From Allobosea sp. 47.2.35 (GTDB taxonomy: Bacteria; Pseudomonadota; Alphaproteobacteria; Rhizobiales; Beijerinckiaceae), in NCBI RefSeq assembly GCF_024655635.1, contig NZ_JANLGI010000021.1:1-57118 (forward strand): a DNA stretch of 57,118 nt, read 5' to 3'. Numbering within the stretch: position 1 is the first letter of the stretch; the number at the start of each line of letters is the position of its first letter. A program made the translations under genes and the position numbers. Below are positions 41,834 through 50,083 of this stretch, piece by piece. The notes under the pieces were generated by a model. It did no database searches. It worked only from the letters and a program-made list of their open reading frames with translations, and was not told where the DNA came from.

Positions 41834-43387
41834 ATGAAGCTTGGATGGCTCGCGGCCGTCGCCGCATTCGCTTGCCTCACGCCCGCCGCAGCACAGGAGC
41901 CGAAACCCGGCGGCGAATTGCGGGTCGCGATCTCCGGGGACATCACCAGCAGCGAACCCGGTGTGCGCCGCAGCGGCGATGCCGATACGGTGCTGCACCA
42001 TGTCGTCGAGGCGCTGGTCGCCTATCGCGAGGACCTCAGCATCGCGCCGATGCTGGCCGAGAGCTACGCGATGTCGCCGGACGGGCGCAGCTACACCTTC
42101 AAACTGCGCGACGGCATCACCTTCCATAACGGCGCGCCGATGACATCCGCCGACGTCAAATGGAGCTGGGATCGCATGCTCGACCCGGCGACGCGCTGGC
42201 AGTGCCGCGCCTGGTACGACGGCACGCAGGACATGAAGGTCGAGGCGATCGAGACGCCCGATCCGAAGACCGTGGTGTTCCGGCTGGCGGCTCCGTCGGC
42301 GCTGTTCCTGCACTACGTCGCCAATATCCAGTGCATGACGGCGATCCTGCATCGCGATTCCGTCAATGCCAGCGGCGAATGGGTGAAGCCGATCGGTACC
42401 GGGCCCTTCGCCTTCACCGAATGGCGCAAGAACAGCTTCATCCTGCTGAATAAATTCGCCGGCTACAAATCACGAACAGAGCCGACGAGCGGCTATGCCG
42501 GAGCGCGCAAGGTCTATGTCGATCAGGTTCGCTGGATGGTCGTTCCCGACGACGCGACCCGGCGCGCCGGATTGCAGGCGCGGCAGATCGACTGGATCAT
42601 CACCGACGTCGCGGATATCGCCGAACTGCGCGCGGCCAAGGGCATCAAGGTCGCGACGGCGCAGGGGCTGAGCTGGAATGTCCTGCTGATCCAGAACCGC
42701 GATCCACTTCTCGCCGATCCCCGAATCCGCAAGGCGCTGGCCCATGCGATCGACCTGAAGACGCTGGTCGAGAACCGGACGGATGGGCTGGGCAAGCCCA
42801 ATCCCTCGGCGATCCCGACGACCAGCGGCAGCCACACCGCCGTGCATGACCAGGGCTACAAATACGACCCCGATCTCGCCCGCAAGCTGCTGAAGGAGGC
42901 CGGCTATGACGGACGGCCGATCAAGCTGCAGACCTCGCAGAAGCTGGTCCATCTCTACGACACTGCCATCATCCTGCAGGCGATGCTCAAGCAGGTCGGA
43001 TTCAACGTCGAGCTCGACATGCTGGAATGGGCGACGCAGCTCGACCGCTACAGCAAGGGCAATTTCCAGCTCCAGTCCTTCCGCTTCACCGCGCGGTTCG
43101 AACCGTCGCTGAATTACAAGACCTTCGTCGGCTCGAAGGACGCCGACGCCGACAGCCAGTGGGAGGACAAGCGGGCGATCGAACTGCTGCTGGCCTCGGC
43201 GACCGAACTCGACCCCGCCAAAAGGCAGGCGATGTTCGACGAGATGCACCAGCGCATGATCGAGCAAGCGCCGATCATCAGCCTCTACAACACCCCGCTC
43301 GTCGAAGCCTCGACCGACCGCATTGCCGGCGTCGAACTCACCAACTCCGGCAAGACGCGCGCCTGGGGTGTCTGGGTCGCGAAGTAG
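41834..43387 (+). CDS. ABC transporter substrate-binding protein, family 5 (peptide/opine type)
   Basis: A 517-residue periplasmic protein after a strong AAGGAGGAGA site. Leader MKLGWLAAVAAFACLTPAAAQ, then the SBP_bac_5 fold: GGELRVAISGDITS, LAESYAMSPDGRSYTFKLR, GTGPFAFTEW and NDDATRR-like PDDATRRAGL. Family members bind oligopeptides, nickel chelates, opines or glycosides. The usual DppBCDF permease and ATPase genes are absent from the window, so this is an orphan binding protein. It is followed by a very strong terminator. Ligand probably related to the preceding aminotransferase and hydrolase. Confidence 0.9.
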   Translation: MKLGWLAAVAAFACLTPAAAQEPKPGGELRVAISGDITSSEPGVRRSGDADTVLHHVVEALVAYREDLSIAPMLAESYAMSPDGRSYTFKLRDGITFHNGAPMTSADVKWSWDRMLDPATRWQCRAWYDGTQDMKVEAIETPDPKTVVFRLAAPSALFLHYVANIQCMTAILHRDSVNASGEWVKPIGTGPFAFTEWRKNSFILLNKFAGYKSRTEPTSGYAGARKVYVDQVRWMVVPDDATRRAGLQARQIDWIITDVADIAELRAAKGIKVATAQGLSWNVLLIQNRDPLLADPRIRKALAHAIDLKTLVENRTDGLGKPNPSAIPTTSGSHTAVHDQGYKYDPDLARKLLKEAGYDGRPIKLQTSQKLVHLYDTAIILQAMLKQVGFNVELDMLEWATQLDRYSKGNFQLQSFRFTARFEPSLNYKTFVGSKDADADSQWEDKRAIELLLASATELDPAKRQAMFDEMHQRMIEQAPIISLYNTPLVEASTDRIAGVELTNSGKTRAWGVWVAK

Positions 43388-43415
43388 GGAAAGCCGGCCG
43401 CATTCCTGACAAAGA

Positions 43416-43451
43416 GGCTGCGTCGGGAGTCCGCATGCTCCCGACGCAGCC
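43416..43451. terminator. Very strong terminator hairpin
   Basis: GGCTGCGTCGGGAG (43416-43429) and CTCCCGACGCAGCC (43438-43451) form a perfect 14-bp stem with an 8-base loop, 29 bases after the family-5 binding protein stop. It closes the aminotransferase-hydrolase-binding protein unit. Confidence 0.8.
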
Positions 43452-43578
43452 CCGCCAGCCCATCAATCCATCTCGACCCCACGCGGCCCTTGCCGGATGA
43501 ACGTGTCCGACGCCGCCGTTCTCACCTGCTCAGCCTCAGAAGCAGGACAGGCGCGGCGACGGGATCGGGGGAACCGCC

Positions 43579-44790
43579 TTGAAGCTGCCTTTGTGGCGAA
43601 GCGCGCTCAGCGCCACGCTCCTCGTCCAGGTTGTGAGCTCTTTTGCCGGCGCCGCCATCCCGCTCCTCGGCCCGCTCCTGACGCTGCGCTGGGGCCTCGC
43701 GCCCGAAAGCATCGGCTATGTCTCGGCGGTAGTCTCGGTCGGCATCTGCTGGTTCCTCGCCTGCGGCAATCCGATGCTGGATCATCACGGGCCGGTCCGG
43801 GCGCTGCAGATCGGCCTTGCCTTCGTCGCGGCCGGGCTTCTGCTGCTGTCGCAGCCCTTCGCGGTGATCGGCCTTGCCGGCGCGCTGCTTGTGGGGCTTG
43901 GGCTCGCGCCCAACACGCCTGCCGGCAGCCAGATCCTGATGCGCACGGCACCCGCCGATCACCGGACGCTCGTGTTCTCGATCAAGCAGGCCGGCGTTCC
44001 GCTGGGCGGCGCCATCGCCGGCTTTGCCGTGGCGCCGATGGTTCTGGGTTTCGGTTTCACCGGCGCGATCTGGGCCGTGGTCGCGGTCGTCCTGATCAGT
44101 GCGCTGGCCGTGCAGCCCTTCCGCAGGAGTCTCGATGCCGAGAAAGGAACGCAGAACCGGGCCTGGGCGCGGATGTTCCTGTCGCCCTCCTCGCTGTCGC
44201 GCTCGGCACGGGTGCTGAGCTCGCATGCCTCTTTGCCGATGCTGACGGCGCTTGGCGTCTCCTTCTCGATCACGCAGGCCTGCATCACCGCCTTCACCGC
44301 GACCTATATGGTGACGCGGCATGGCCGGACGCTGGCGGAAGCCGGCCATCTCGTCGCGACCTTGCTCGTCGCCAGCACCTTCGCGCGCATCTTCTTCGGC
44401 TGGCTGGCGGACCGGATGGGCGGCGGGCTGCATCTGCTCTGCCTGCTGGCCGTGGCGGCTGGCTCCGCCATCGCCCTGCTGATCGGCACGGCCGGCACCA
44501 GCCCCTGGCTGATCTATCTCTGCATGGCGCTGGTCGGGGCGACCTCGATGGGCTGGAACGGTGTCCACATGGCGGAGCTGGCGCGCGTGTCGCCGCCAGC
44601 CCTTATCGGCGACGTGACCTCGGGCGCGAGCCTGTTCGGCTTCGTCGGCTCGATCTGCGGGCCATTGGTCTTCGCGGTGATCGCAAACCGGACGGGCTCT
44701 TTCGACTGGCCGTTCCTGATGGTCGCCGGCCAGCTCGCGGTGTCCGGCGCCTTCGCGCTCTGGTATCTCCGGCGCCGCCCGTCGCTCTGA
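43579..44790 (+). CDS. MFS transporter
   Basis: A TTG start at 43579, preceded by GGGGGAA, gives 403 residues with about twelve hydrophobic segments. ALGLAPNTPAGSQILMR-like loop and AGVPLGGAIAGF between helices 4 and 5 are MFS features, and FGWLADRMGGG is the loop 8-9 motif. It resembles CynX/NarK-like anion or metabolite carriers, but substrate is not assignable. It lies 146 bases before the D-carbamoylase gene and has no LysR box in front of it, so it may not belong to that regulon. Confidence 0.82.
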   Translation: MKLPLWRSALSATLLVQVVSSFAGAAIPLLGPLLTLRWGLAPESIGYVSAVVSVGICWFLACGNPMLDHHGPVRALQIGLAFVAAGLLLLSQPFAVIGLAGALLVGLGLAPNTPAGSQILMRTAPADHRTLVFSIKQAGVPLGGAIAGFAVAPMVLGFGFTGAIWAVVAVVLISALAVQPFRRSLDAEKGTQNRAWARMFLSPSSLSRSARVLSSHASLPMLTALGVSFSITQACITAFTATYMVTRHGRTLAEAGHLVATLLVASTFARIFFGWLADRMGGGLHLLCLLAVAAGSAIALLIGTAGTSPWLIYLCMALVGATSMGWNGVHMAELARVSPPALIGDVTSGASLFGFVGSICGPLVFAVIANRTGSFDWPFLMVAGQLAVSGAFALWYLRRRPSL

Positions 44791-44801
44791 CGCCACCCCG
44801 G

Positions 44802-44816
44802 ATAACATCAGGTTAT
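44802..44816. promoter_or_regulatory. LysR-type T-N11-A box before the D-carbamoylase gene
   Basis: ATAAC-ATCAG-GTTAT is a perfect inverted repeat with T and A eleven bases apart, the classical LysR box, 121-135 bases upstream of ATG 44937. Near-identical copies lie at 49032-49046 and 49974-49988. A second element, GCATGA at 44834, begins exactly 25 bases from the box centre, as it does in the 49974 copy. Confidence 0.72.
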
Positions 44817-44936
44817 GCCTGATCCCGAATAAAGCATGAGAACAATGGCGGCAGGGCCTCTAGAGCTTGTCGGTGGAGAAGGCTCCGCAGCCGTTCCCAG
44901 AGAGAACTGATCACAGGCCCCATCAGGACATTGCCG

Positions 44937-45884
44937 ATGCCTCGCCTCATCACCGTCGCCGCCGCACAACTGGGCCCGATCCAGCGAGCCGACAGCCGCA
45001 AAGAGGTCGTCGCGCGGATGATCGCGCTGCTCGAAAAGGCAAAGGCGCAGAGCGCGACATTCGTGGTGTTTCCAGAGCTCGCGCTCACCACCTTCTTCCC
45101 GCGCTGGTACCATGAGGACCGCGCCGAGGCGGACCAGTGGTTCGAGCGCAGCATGCCCGGACCGGAGACGCAGGCGCTGTTCGATCGGGCGCGCGAACTC
45201 GGCCTCGCCATGAGCTTCGGTTATGCCGAGCTGACGCCCGAGGGCCGGCATTTCAACAGCTCGATCCTGGTCGACCGCAGCGGCCGGATCGTCGCCAAGT
45301 ACCGCAAGATCCACCTGCCCGGCCATGTCGAGTTCGACAGCGAGCGGACGCACCAGCATCTCGAGAAGCGCTATTTCGAGCCGGGCGATCTCGGCTTCCC
45401 GGTCTGGGAATTCGAGGGCGGGCTCTTCGGCATGGCGATCTGCAACGACCGGCGCTGGCCCGAGACCTATCGCGTCATGGGCCTGCAGGGCGTCGAGATG
45501 GTCGTGCTCGGCTACAACACGCCCTCAGCCAACTCGCAGTCGCCCAACGAGACGGCGGCCGACCGGCTGTTCCACCATCGCCTCTCGGTGCAGGCCGGCG
45601 CCTACCAGAATTCGACCTGGGTCGTGGCCGTCGCCAAGGCCGGCACGGAAGACGGACACCATCTCTTCGGCGGCACGCTGATCGCGGCGCCGGACGGCAA
45701 GATCGTCGGCGAACTCACTCATGAGGCGGACGACGTGCTCGTCCATCCCTGCGATCTCGACGAGACCCGCTTCGGCAAGGCGACGATCTTCGATTTCGCC
45801 AGGCATCGCCGCATCGAGCATTACGGCCTGATCACCGCACGCACCGGCGTCGGGGCCCCGCTCGGCAAGCCGGAGAGCGCCTGA
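44937..45884 (+). CDS. N-carbamoyl-D-amino acid hydrolase (nitrilase superfamily)
   Basis: A 315-residue enzyme from ATG 44937. It matches the known Agrobacterium D-carbamoylase over its length: FPELALTTFFPRW with Glu47, YRKIHLPGH with Lys124 and AICNDRRWPE with the nucleophile Cys169, plus HLEKRYFEPGDLGFPV and QAGAYQN. The reaction is hydrolysis of an N-carbamoyl-D-amino acid to the D-amino acid, CO2 and ammonia in the cytosol. It is the last step of hydantoin degradation. It has its own LysR box and ends in a hairpin shared with the convergent permease gene. Confidence 0.9.
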   Translation: MPRLITVAAAQLGPIQRADSRKEVVARMIALLEKAKAQSATFVVFPELALTTFFPRWYHEDRAEADQWFERSMPGPETQALFDRARELGLAMSFGYAELTPEGRHFNSSILVDRSGRIVAKYRKIHLPGHVEFDSERTHQHLEKRYFEPGDLGFPVWEFEGGLFGMAICNDRRWPETYRVMGLQGVEMVVLGYNTPSANSQSPNETAADRLFHHRLSVQAGAYQNSTWVVAVAKAGTEDGHHLFGGTLIAAPDGKIVGELTHEADDVLVHPCDLDETRFGKATIFDFARHRRIEHYGLITARTGVGAPLGKPESA

Positions 45885-45909
45885 GCGCGCTAGCGCAGCG
45901 CGCTCAGGC
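45879..45909. terminator. Bidirectional hairpin containing both stop codons
   Basis: GCCTGAGCGCGC (45879-45890) pairs with GCGCGCTCAGGC (45898-45909), a perfect 12-bp stem with a 7-base loop. The stem includes the TGA of the D-carbamoylase gene on one arm and the TGA of the opposing permease gene on the other, so coding ends and termination coincide. Confidence 0.75.
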
Positions 45910-46581
45910 CGCTGACATGGCCGTGCGGTTCTGCAGGCGCGAGACCAGCCGCACGAAGGGCCAGAACATCAGGAAGTAGACGATCGCCGCCGCGATCAAG
46001 GGCGTCGGGTTGTAGAGCAGGCCCTGCGCCAGCTGGGCCGAGCGCAGCAGTTCCTGCAGCGCGACGGCCGAGGCGATCGAGGTCTGCTTCACCAGCTCGA
46101 CCGTGTTGCTGATCAGGTCCGGCAGGACGTTGCGGGTGCCTTGCGGCACCACGACATGGATCATGCTCTGGCACCAGCTCAAGCCAGTCGAGCGGGCCGC
46201 CTCGCGCTGGCCCCTCGGCACGGATTCGATGCCGGCGCGGAAGATCTCAGCGAAATAGCTGGAGCCGTTCAGCGTCAGCGCCAGCACGGCGGCGGTGAAC
46301 TCGTTCAGCTTCAGGCCGAGGAAAGGCAGGCCGAAGAAGATGAAGATCAGCAGCACCAGCGGCGGGATGGCACGCATCACATCGACATAGGCGATGAGCA
46401 GGAAGCGCAGCAGCCGGTTCGGCACGTCCTGCGCCATGGCGATGGCGACGCCTGAGAGCACCGCGAGCGGCACCGCAACCGCCGCCAGCGCCAGCGTCAT
46501 CCAGAAGCCCTGCAGCAGCAGCGGCCAGACCTGCTTGATCACATCGATGTTGAAGAAGGTCGTAACGAGATCGTCCATCAT
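45904..46581 (-). CDS. Polar amino acid ABC transporter permease
   Basis: ATG 46581 overlaps the previous permease stop by 4 bases; 225 residues. A HisM-type permease with about five helices. The EAA loop that contacts the ATPase is EAARSTGLSWCQSMIHVVVPQGTRNVLP. YVDVMRAIPPLVLL is typical of this family. It pairs with the permease encoded just upstream to form the channel of the importer. Longer in-frame versions starting inside the previous gene were rejected. Confidence 0.9.
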   Translation of the reverse strand: MMDDLVTTFFNIDVIKQVWPLLLQGFWMTLALAAVAVPLAVLSGVAIAMAQDVPNRLLRFLLIAYVDVMRAIPPLVLLIFIFFGLPFLGLKLNEFTAAVLALTLNGSSYFAEIFRAGIESVPRGQREAARSTGLSWCQSMIHVVVPQGTRNVLPDLISNTVELVKQTSIASAVALQELLRSAQLAQGLLYNPTPLIAAAIVYFLMFWPFVRLVSRLQNRTAMSAA

Positions 46582-47252
46582 GACCTCGGATGCGCATAGG
46601 CACGTTCGAGCCAGCGCGTGAAGCGCACGAAGGGCAGGAACAGGACGAGGAAGAGCAGCGCGCCGACGGTCAGCGCGGTCGGGTTGGCAACGTTGGACTG
46701 AATGCTGGAGGTGACATTGAGCAGTTCGGGCACCGCGACGACCGAGCCCAAGGTCGTGCCCTTGCTGATGCCGATGGCGCGATTGGTCAAAGGCGGGATC
46801 GAGATGCGCACCACTTGCGGCAGGATGATGTAGGCCAGCGTCTTGGTGAAGGAGAGCCCCGTCGAGCGGCCGGCCTCCCACTGCCCCTTCGGCACGGCAT
46901 TGATGCCGGCCCAGAAGATCTCCTCGGCAAAGGCCGAGAGCACGATCGCCAGCGCCAGCACGGTCGCGGTCATCGGCTCCAGCACCAGCCCGAAATAGGG
47001 CAGCGCGAAATAGGCCAGCACGATCAGGACGAGCTGCGGGATCGCGCGGAAAAAGTCGATATAGAAGATGATCAGCCAGTTCAGCGGGCGGATACCGTAG
47101 AGCCTCAGGATCGCGAGCGCGAGGCCGAGCGGAATGCCGATCAGGATCGTCAGGACCGACATCTGCACGGTGATCAGGAAGCCGCGCAGGATGTCCGGCC
47201 AATAGGCCGCCATCAGCGAGAAATCGAAGAAATAACGGACGATCTGGTCCAT
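46578..47252 (-). CDS. Polar amino acid ABC transporter permease
   Basis: A 224-residue HisM/GlnP-type permease with about five helices. FYIDFFRAIPQLVLIVLAYF and the EAA loop EAGRSTGLSFTKTLAYIILPQ are clear family features. It lies 8 bases after the ATPase stop and overlaps the second permease by 4 bases, giving a gene order binding protein-ATPase-permease-permease. Confidence 0.92.
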   Translation of the reverse strand: MDQIVRYFFDFSLMAAYWPDILRGFLITVQMSVLTILIGIPLGLALAILRLYGIRPLNWLIIFYIDFFRAIPQLVLIVLAYFALPYFGLVLEPMTATVLALAIVLSAFAEEIFWAGINAVPKGQWEAGRSTGLSFTKTLAYIILPQVVRISIPPLTNRAIGISKGTTLGSVVAVPELLNVTSSIQSNVANPTALTVGALLFLVLFLPFVRFTRWLERAYAHPRS

Positions 47253-47260
47253 CGGCGCCG

Positions 47261-48028
47261 TCAGCCGTGCGATCGCATGACGAAGTCGCGGATGCGCTGG
47301 TGCTGCGGGTTGACCAGGATCTCCTGCGGCGTGCCCTCGGCCAGGATCGCGCCATGATCCATGAAGACGACGCGGTCGGCGACATCGCGCGCGAACTTCA
47401 TCTCATGGGTCACCACGATCATGGTCATGCCCATCTCCTTGGTGCGAACCATGACGTTGAGCACCTCGCCGACGAGTTCGGGATCGAGCGCCGAGGTCGG
47501 CTCGTCGAAGAGCATGACCTGCGGCTCCAGCGCCATGGCGCGAGCGATGCCGACGCGCTGCTGCTGGCCGCCGGAAAGCTCGGCCGGATAGGCATCGGCC
47601 TTATGGGCGAGGCCGACGACCTCGAGATGGCGACGGGCTTTCTGCTCCGCCTCCTCCTTGCTCAGGCCGACGACCTTGCGCAGCGCCAGCGAAACATTCC
47701 CCAGCGCCGTCTTGTGCGGGTAGAGATGGATGCCCTGGAAGACCATGCCGATACCGCGGCGCAAGCGGTCGAGATCGACCTTGGGGCCAGTGACCTCTTG
47801 TCCACCAACGCGGATTACGCCCGCCGTCGGCTCCTCCAGCCGGTTGATGCAGCGCAGGCAGGTGCTCTTGCCCGAGCCGGAGGAGCCGACGATCACGACG
47901 GCCTCGCCCTTGCCAACCTTGAGATCGATGCCGCTGAGAACCTCGACCTGGCCGAAGCTCTTGCGCAGCCCCTCAATCGACACGATCGTCTCAGGTGATG
48001 CCGCCGCCATCGCGGGCGCCGAACTCAC
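47261..48028 (-). CDS. Polar amino acid ABC transporter ATPase
   Basis: GTG 48028 overlaps the binding protein stop by 4 bases (an ATG at 48010 is an alternative); 255 residues. Walker [10 protein letters not shown], signature LSGGQQQR, Walker B VMLFDEP and the switch [10 protein letters not shown] are intact. The Q-loop reads [10 protein letters not shown] instead of the usual VFQQFNLFPH, a modest variation at the permease-contact region. It energises uptake by the two permeases that follow. Confidence 0.93.
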   Translation of the reverse strand: MSSAPAMAAASPETIVSIEGLRKSFGQVEVLSGIDLKVGKGEAVVIVGSSGSGKSTCLRCINRLEEPTAGVIRVGGQEVTGPKVDLDRLRRGIGMVFQGIHLYPHKTALGNVSLALRKVVGLSKEEAEQKARRHLEVVGLAHKADAYPAELSGGQQQRVGIARAMALEPQVMLFDEPTSALDPELVGEVLNVMVRTKEMGMTMIVVTHEMKFARDVADRVVFMDHGAILAEGTPQEILVNPQHQRIRDFVMRSHG

Positions 48029-48900
48029 TTGCAGGCGGCCTTGTGCGGCGTCGCGTCATAGCCCTCGAAGTCCGGCGCACCGATGCCTGGATAGACCTTG
48101 CTGCTGGAGGAATCGGCGGCCGGCTTCACGCCGAACCATTTCTCGTGGATCGTCGCCAGCGTGCCGTCGGTCTTGATGCATTCCAACGCCGCCTCGACCT
48201 TGGCGCGGAAAGCCGCATCCTCCTTGCGGAAGGCGAGGCCGAAATTGCGGCCACCATCGAGGACATAGGCGACTTCCGCCATCGGGGTCTGCGTCGAGAC
48301 ATAGCGCGTGACCGGCGTGTCGGCGACATTGGCGAAGGCGCGCCCGATCATCACCGCCTGCACGGCGTCGGCATTCTTGTTGTAGCGCTGAATCGTGTAG
48401 CCATACTTGGCCTCGTTATCGGTCAGCCACTTGTCGGAAATCGAGCCGTTGTTGACGGCGATGGCCTTGCCCTTCAGCTCCTCCAGATTGGCGATCTTGG
48501 CGCCCTTCTTGACGAGGAAGCCGAGGCCCGTCGGCATATAGGGCTCGCTGAACAGCATCTGCGCGGCGCGCTCGGTCGTGATGTTGGTCGGCGCCGGGAT
48601 CATCTCGTAGCGCTTCGAAAACAGGCCGGCGAAGATCGCCGAGAAGTTGGAATCCGTGACCTCGACGCCGGGGCGGCCGAGCTGCTTCGCCAGCGCGACC
48701 GACATGTCATAGGTGAAACCGGTGGTCTCGCCGGCCGGCGTCTTGAAGCAGAACGGCGCGAAGCCGAGATCGCAGGCGACCTTCAGGTTCTCGCCCTGCG
48801 GATGGTCGGCATCCTGCGCCATGGCCGGCATGACAATCAGCGCCGAGAGAACGGCGCCTGCGGCGATGGCACGCGTCAGCTTGATCGAGTCGATCTTCAT
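48025..48900 (-). CDS. Polar amino acid-type ABC transporter substrate-binding protein
   Basis: ATG 48900, after GGGAGCGGGA, gives 291 residues with a signal peptide ([19 protein letters not shown]). Family-3 solute-binding features: [37 protein letters not shown] and [16 protein letters not shown]. First gene of the importer operon, with a T-N11-A box about 135 bases upstream. Given its neighbours, the ligand may be a hydantoin, an N-carbamoyl amino acid or a related compound; this is inference. Confidence 0.9.
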   Translation of the reverse strand: MKIDSIKLTRAIAAGAVLSALIVMPAMAQDADHPQGENLKVACDLGFAPFCFKTPAGETTGFTYDMSVALAKQLGRPGVEVTDSNFSAIFAGLFSKRYEMIPAPTNITTERAAQMLFSEPYMPTGLGFLVKKGAKIANLEELKGKAIAVNNGSISDKWLTDNEAKYGYTIQRYNKNADAVQAVMIGRAFANVADTPVTRYVSTQTPMAEVAYVLDGGRNFGLAFRKEDAAFRAKVEAALECIKTDGTLATIHEKWFGVKPAADSSSSKVYPGIGAPDFEGYDATPHKAACK

Positions 48901-49031
48901 GATTCCCGCTCCCGTTGTCGTGGTGGTTACGCCGCGATGCCGCACCCCTCTCATGCAACAATCCGGCCATGCCCAAGGGGAGCCTAACAGCGCGGAATCA
49001 TGCCCAGCCAATCATTTGTTGTCGGGTGCCC

Positions 49032-49046
49032 ATAACCTGATGTTAA
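49032..49046. promoter_or_regulatory. LysR-type T-N11-A box before the importer operon
   Basis: ATAAC-CTGAT-GTTAA (plus strand) is the reverse complement form of the box at 44802-44816; 14 consecutive bases (AACATCAGGTTATG on the minus strand) are identical. It overlaps the stop codon of the LysR gene and lies about 132-146 bases upstream of the binding protein start at 48900. Confidence 0.68.
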
Positions 49047-49969
49047 GCGCTGTCGCCGCCGTCCCCGCCCTGCCCGGCCGGCGGAGAGGGCACCAGCCCG
49101 CGCAATATCTCGACGAAGGCATTCGCGGTGCGCGAGAGGGGTTCGAAGCGCGGCGTCAGCAGGTGGGCGCGCACCCGCGTCTTCGGCGCGAGCGGGCGCG
49201 AGACCAGCTCCGGCCAGGTTCGCCCGCGCAGCACGAACTCGTCGACGACGGCGACGCCCGCCCCCGCCCGCACCATGGCGCAGGCGACCGGCGTGAAGCG
49301 CACGACCGTGCTGATCCTGAGCGGAGCCGATTTCAGCGCCAGCGCCCGGCCGACGATGTCGCCATAAGGCGTCTGCGGCCCGAAGCCGATCAGCGGATAA
49401 GGCACGAGATCGGCCGGGCGGACCACCCGCAACCGCGCCAGCGGATGGTCGCGGGGCATGATCACCATGAGCCGCCCCTCGGCGAGCACCTCCGTGTCGA
49501 GCGTCGGTTCGTCGACCGGTAGGATCGAGACGCCGAGATCGGCACGGCCGGCCACGACCTTGGCGACGACCTCCAGCAGGGTGAGAACCTCGAATTCGAC
49601 GCGCAGGTCGGGAAAGCGCGCGCGCAAGCGGGCGATGGCGTCGGGCACCAGTGCCTGGCCGACGCTCGGGCTCGCGACGATCCGCACCGACCCCGTGCCC
49701 CGCTCGCGCAATTCGTCGGCAAGTTCATTGACCCTGACCACGCCCTGATGGACCTGATCGACCTCCTGGAACAGGCGCCGCGCTTCCGGCGTCGGCTGCA
49801 CGCGGCCGCGCACGCGCTCGAACAGGCGTAGCGCCAACCGGTCCTCGGTATAGGCGAGCAGGCGGCTGATGGCGGGCTGCGAGACCGAGAGCAGGCGCGC
49901 CGCGCCGCTGATCGAGCCGGTGATCATGATCGCCCGGAACACTTCGATCTGCCGGAGATTGAGCCGCAT
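49043..49969 (-). CDS. LysR-family regulator of the hydantoin-type island
   Basis: A 308-residue regulator from ATG 49969. N-terminal winged helix: LRQIEVFRAIMITGSISGAARLLSVSQPAISRLL. The effector domain (RIVASPSVGQALVPDAIARL onward) belongs to the group that regulates amino acid or opine use (NocR/OccR-like). It sits between the importer operon and the divergent catabolic operon. A T-N11-A box lies 5 bases upstream of its start, another overlaps its stop, and a third lies in front of the D-carbamoylase gene, so it is the obvious candidate to control all three units. Confidence 0.9.
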   Translation of the reverse strand: MRLNLRQIEVFRAIMITGSISGAARLLSVSQPAISRLLAYTEDRLALRLFERVRGRVQPTPEARRLFQEVDQVHQGVVRVNELADELRERGTGSVRIVASPSVGQALVPDAIARLRARFPDLRVEFEVLTLLEVVAKVVAGRADLGVSILPVDEPTLDTEVLAEGRLMVIMPRDHPLARLRVVRPADLVPYPLIGFGPQTPYGDIVGRALALKSAPLRISTVVRFTPVACAMVRAGAGVAVVDEFVLRGRTWPELVSRPLAPKTRVRAHLLTPRFEPLSRTANAFVEILRGLVPSPPAGQGGDGGDSA

Positions 49970-49973
49970 GGGG

Positions 49974-49988
49974 ATAACATCCGATTAT
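49974..49988. promoter_or_regulatory. LysR-type T-N11-A box between the LysR and DUF917 genes
   Basis: ATAAC-ATCCG-ATTAT keeps the T-N11-A arrangement with one change in the second half-site. It starts 5 bases upstream of the LysR ATG and is 96-110 bases upstream of the DUF917 start, the position expected for autorepression plus activation of the divergent operon. GCATGA follows at 50006, again 25 bases from the box centre. Confidence 0.7.
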
Positions 49989-50083
49989 GGTCGGCTGCAT
50001 AATAAGCATGATCCATTTCACGCCTAGCGCTCTAAGCTCGGCTGCGCCGGGACCGACCGGCTGACATGGAACGAGGCCGGCCG

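Noticed and set aside
43522..44808. 428-codon minus-strand frame
   Set aside because: Antisense to a clear twelve-helix MFS transporter; sequence is low-complexity charged residues.
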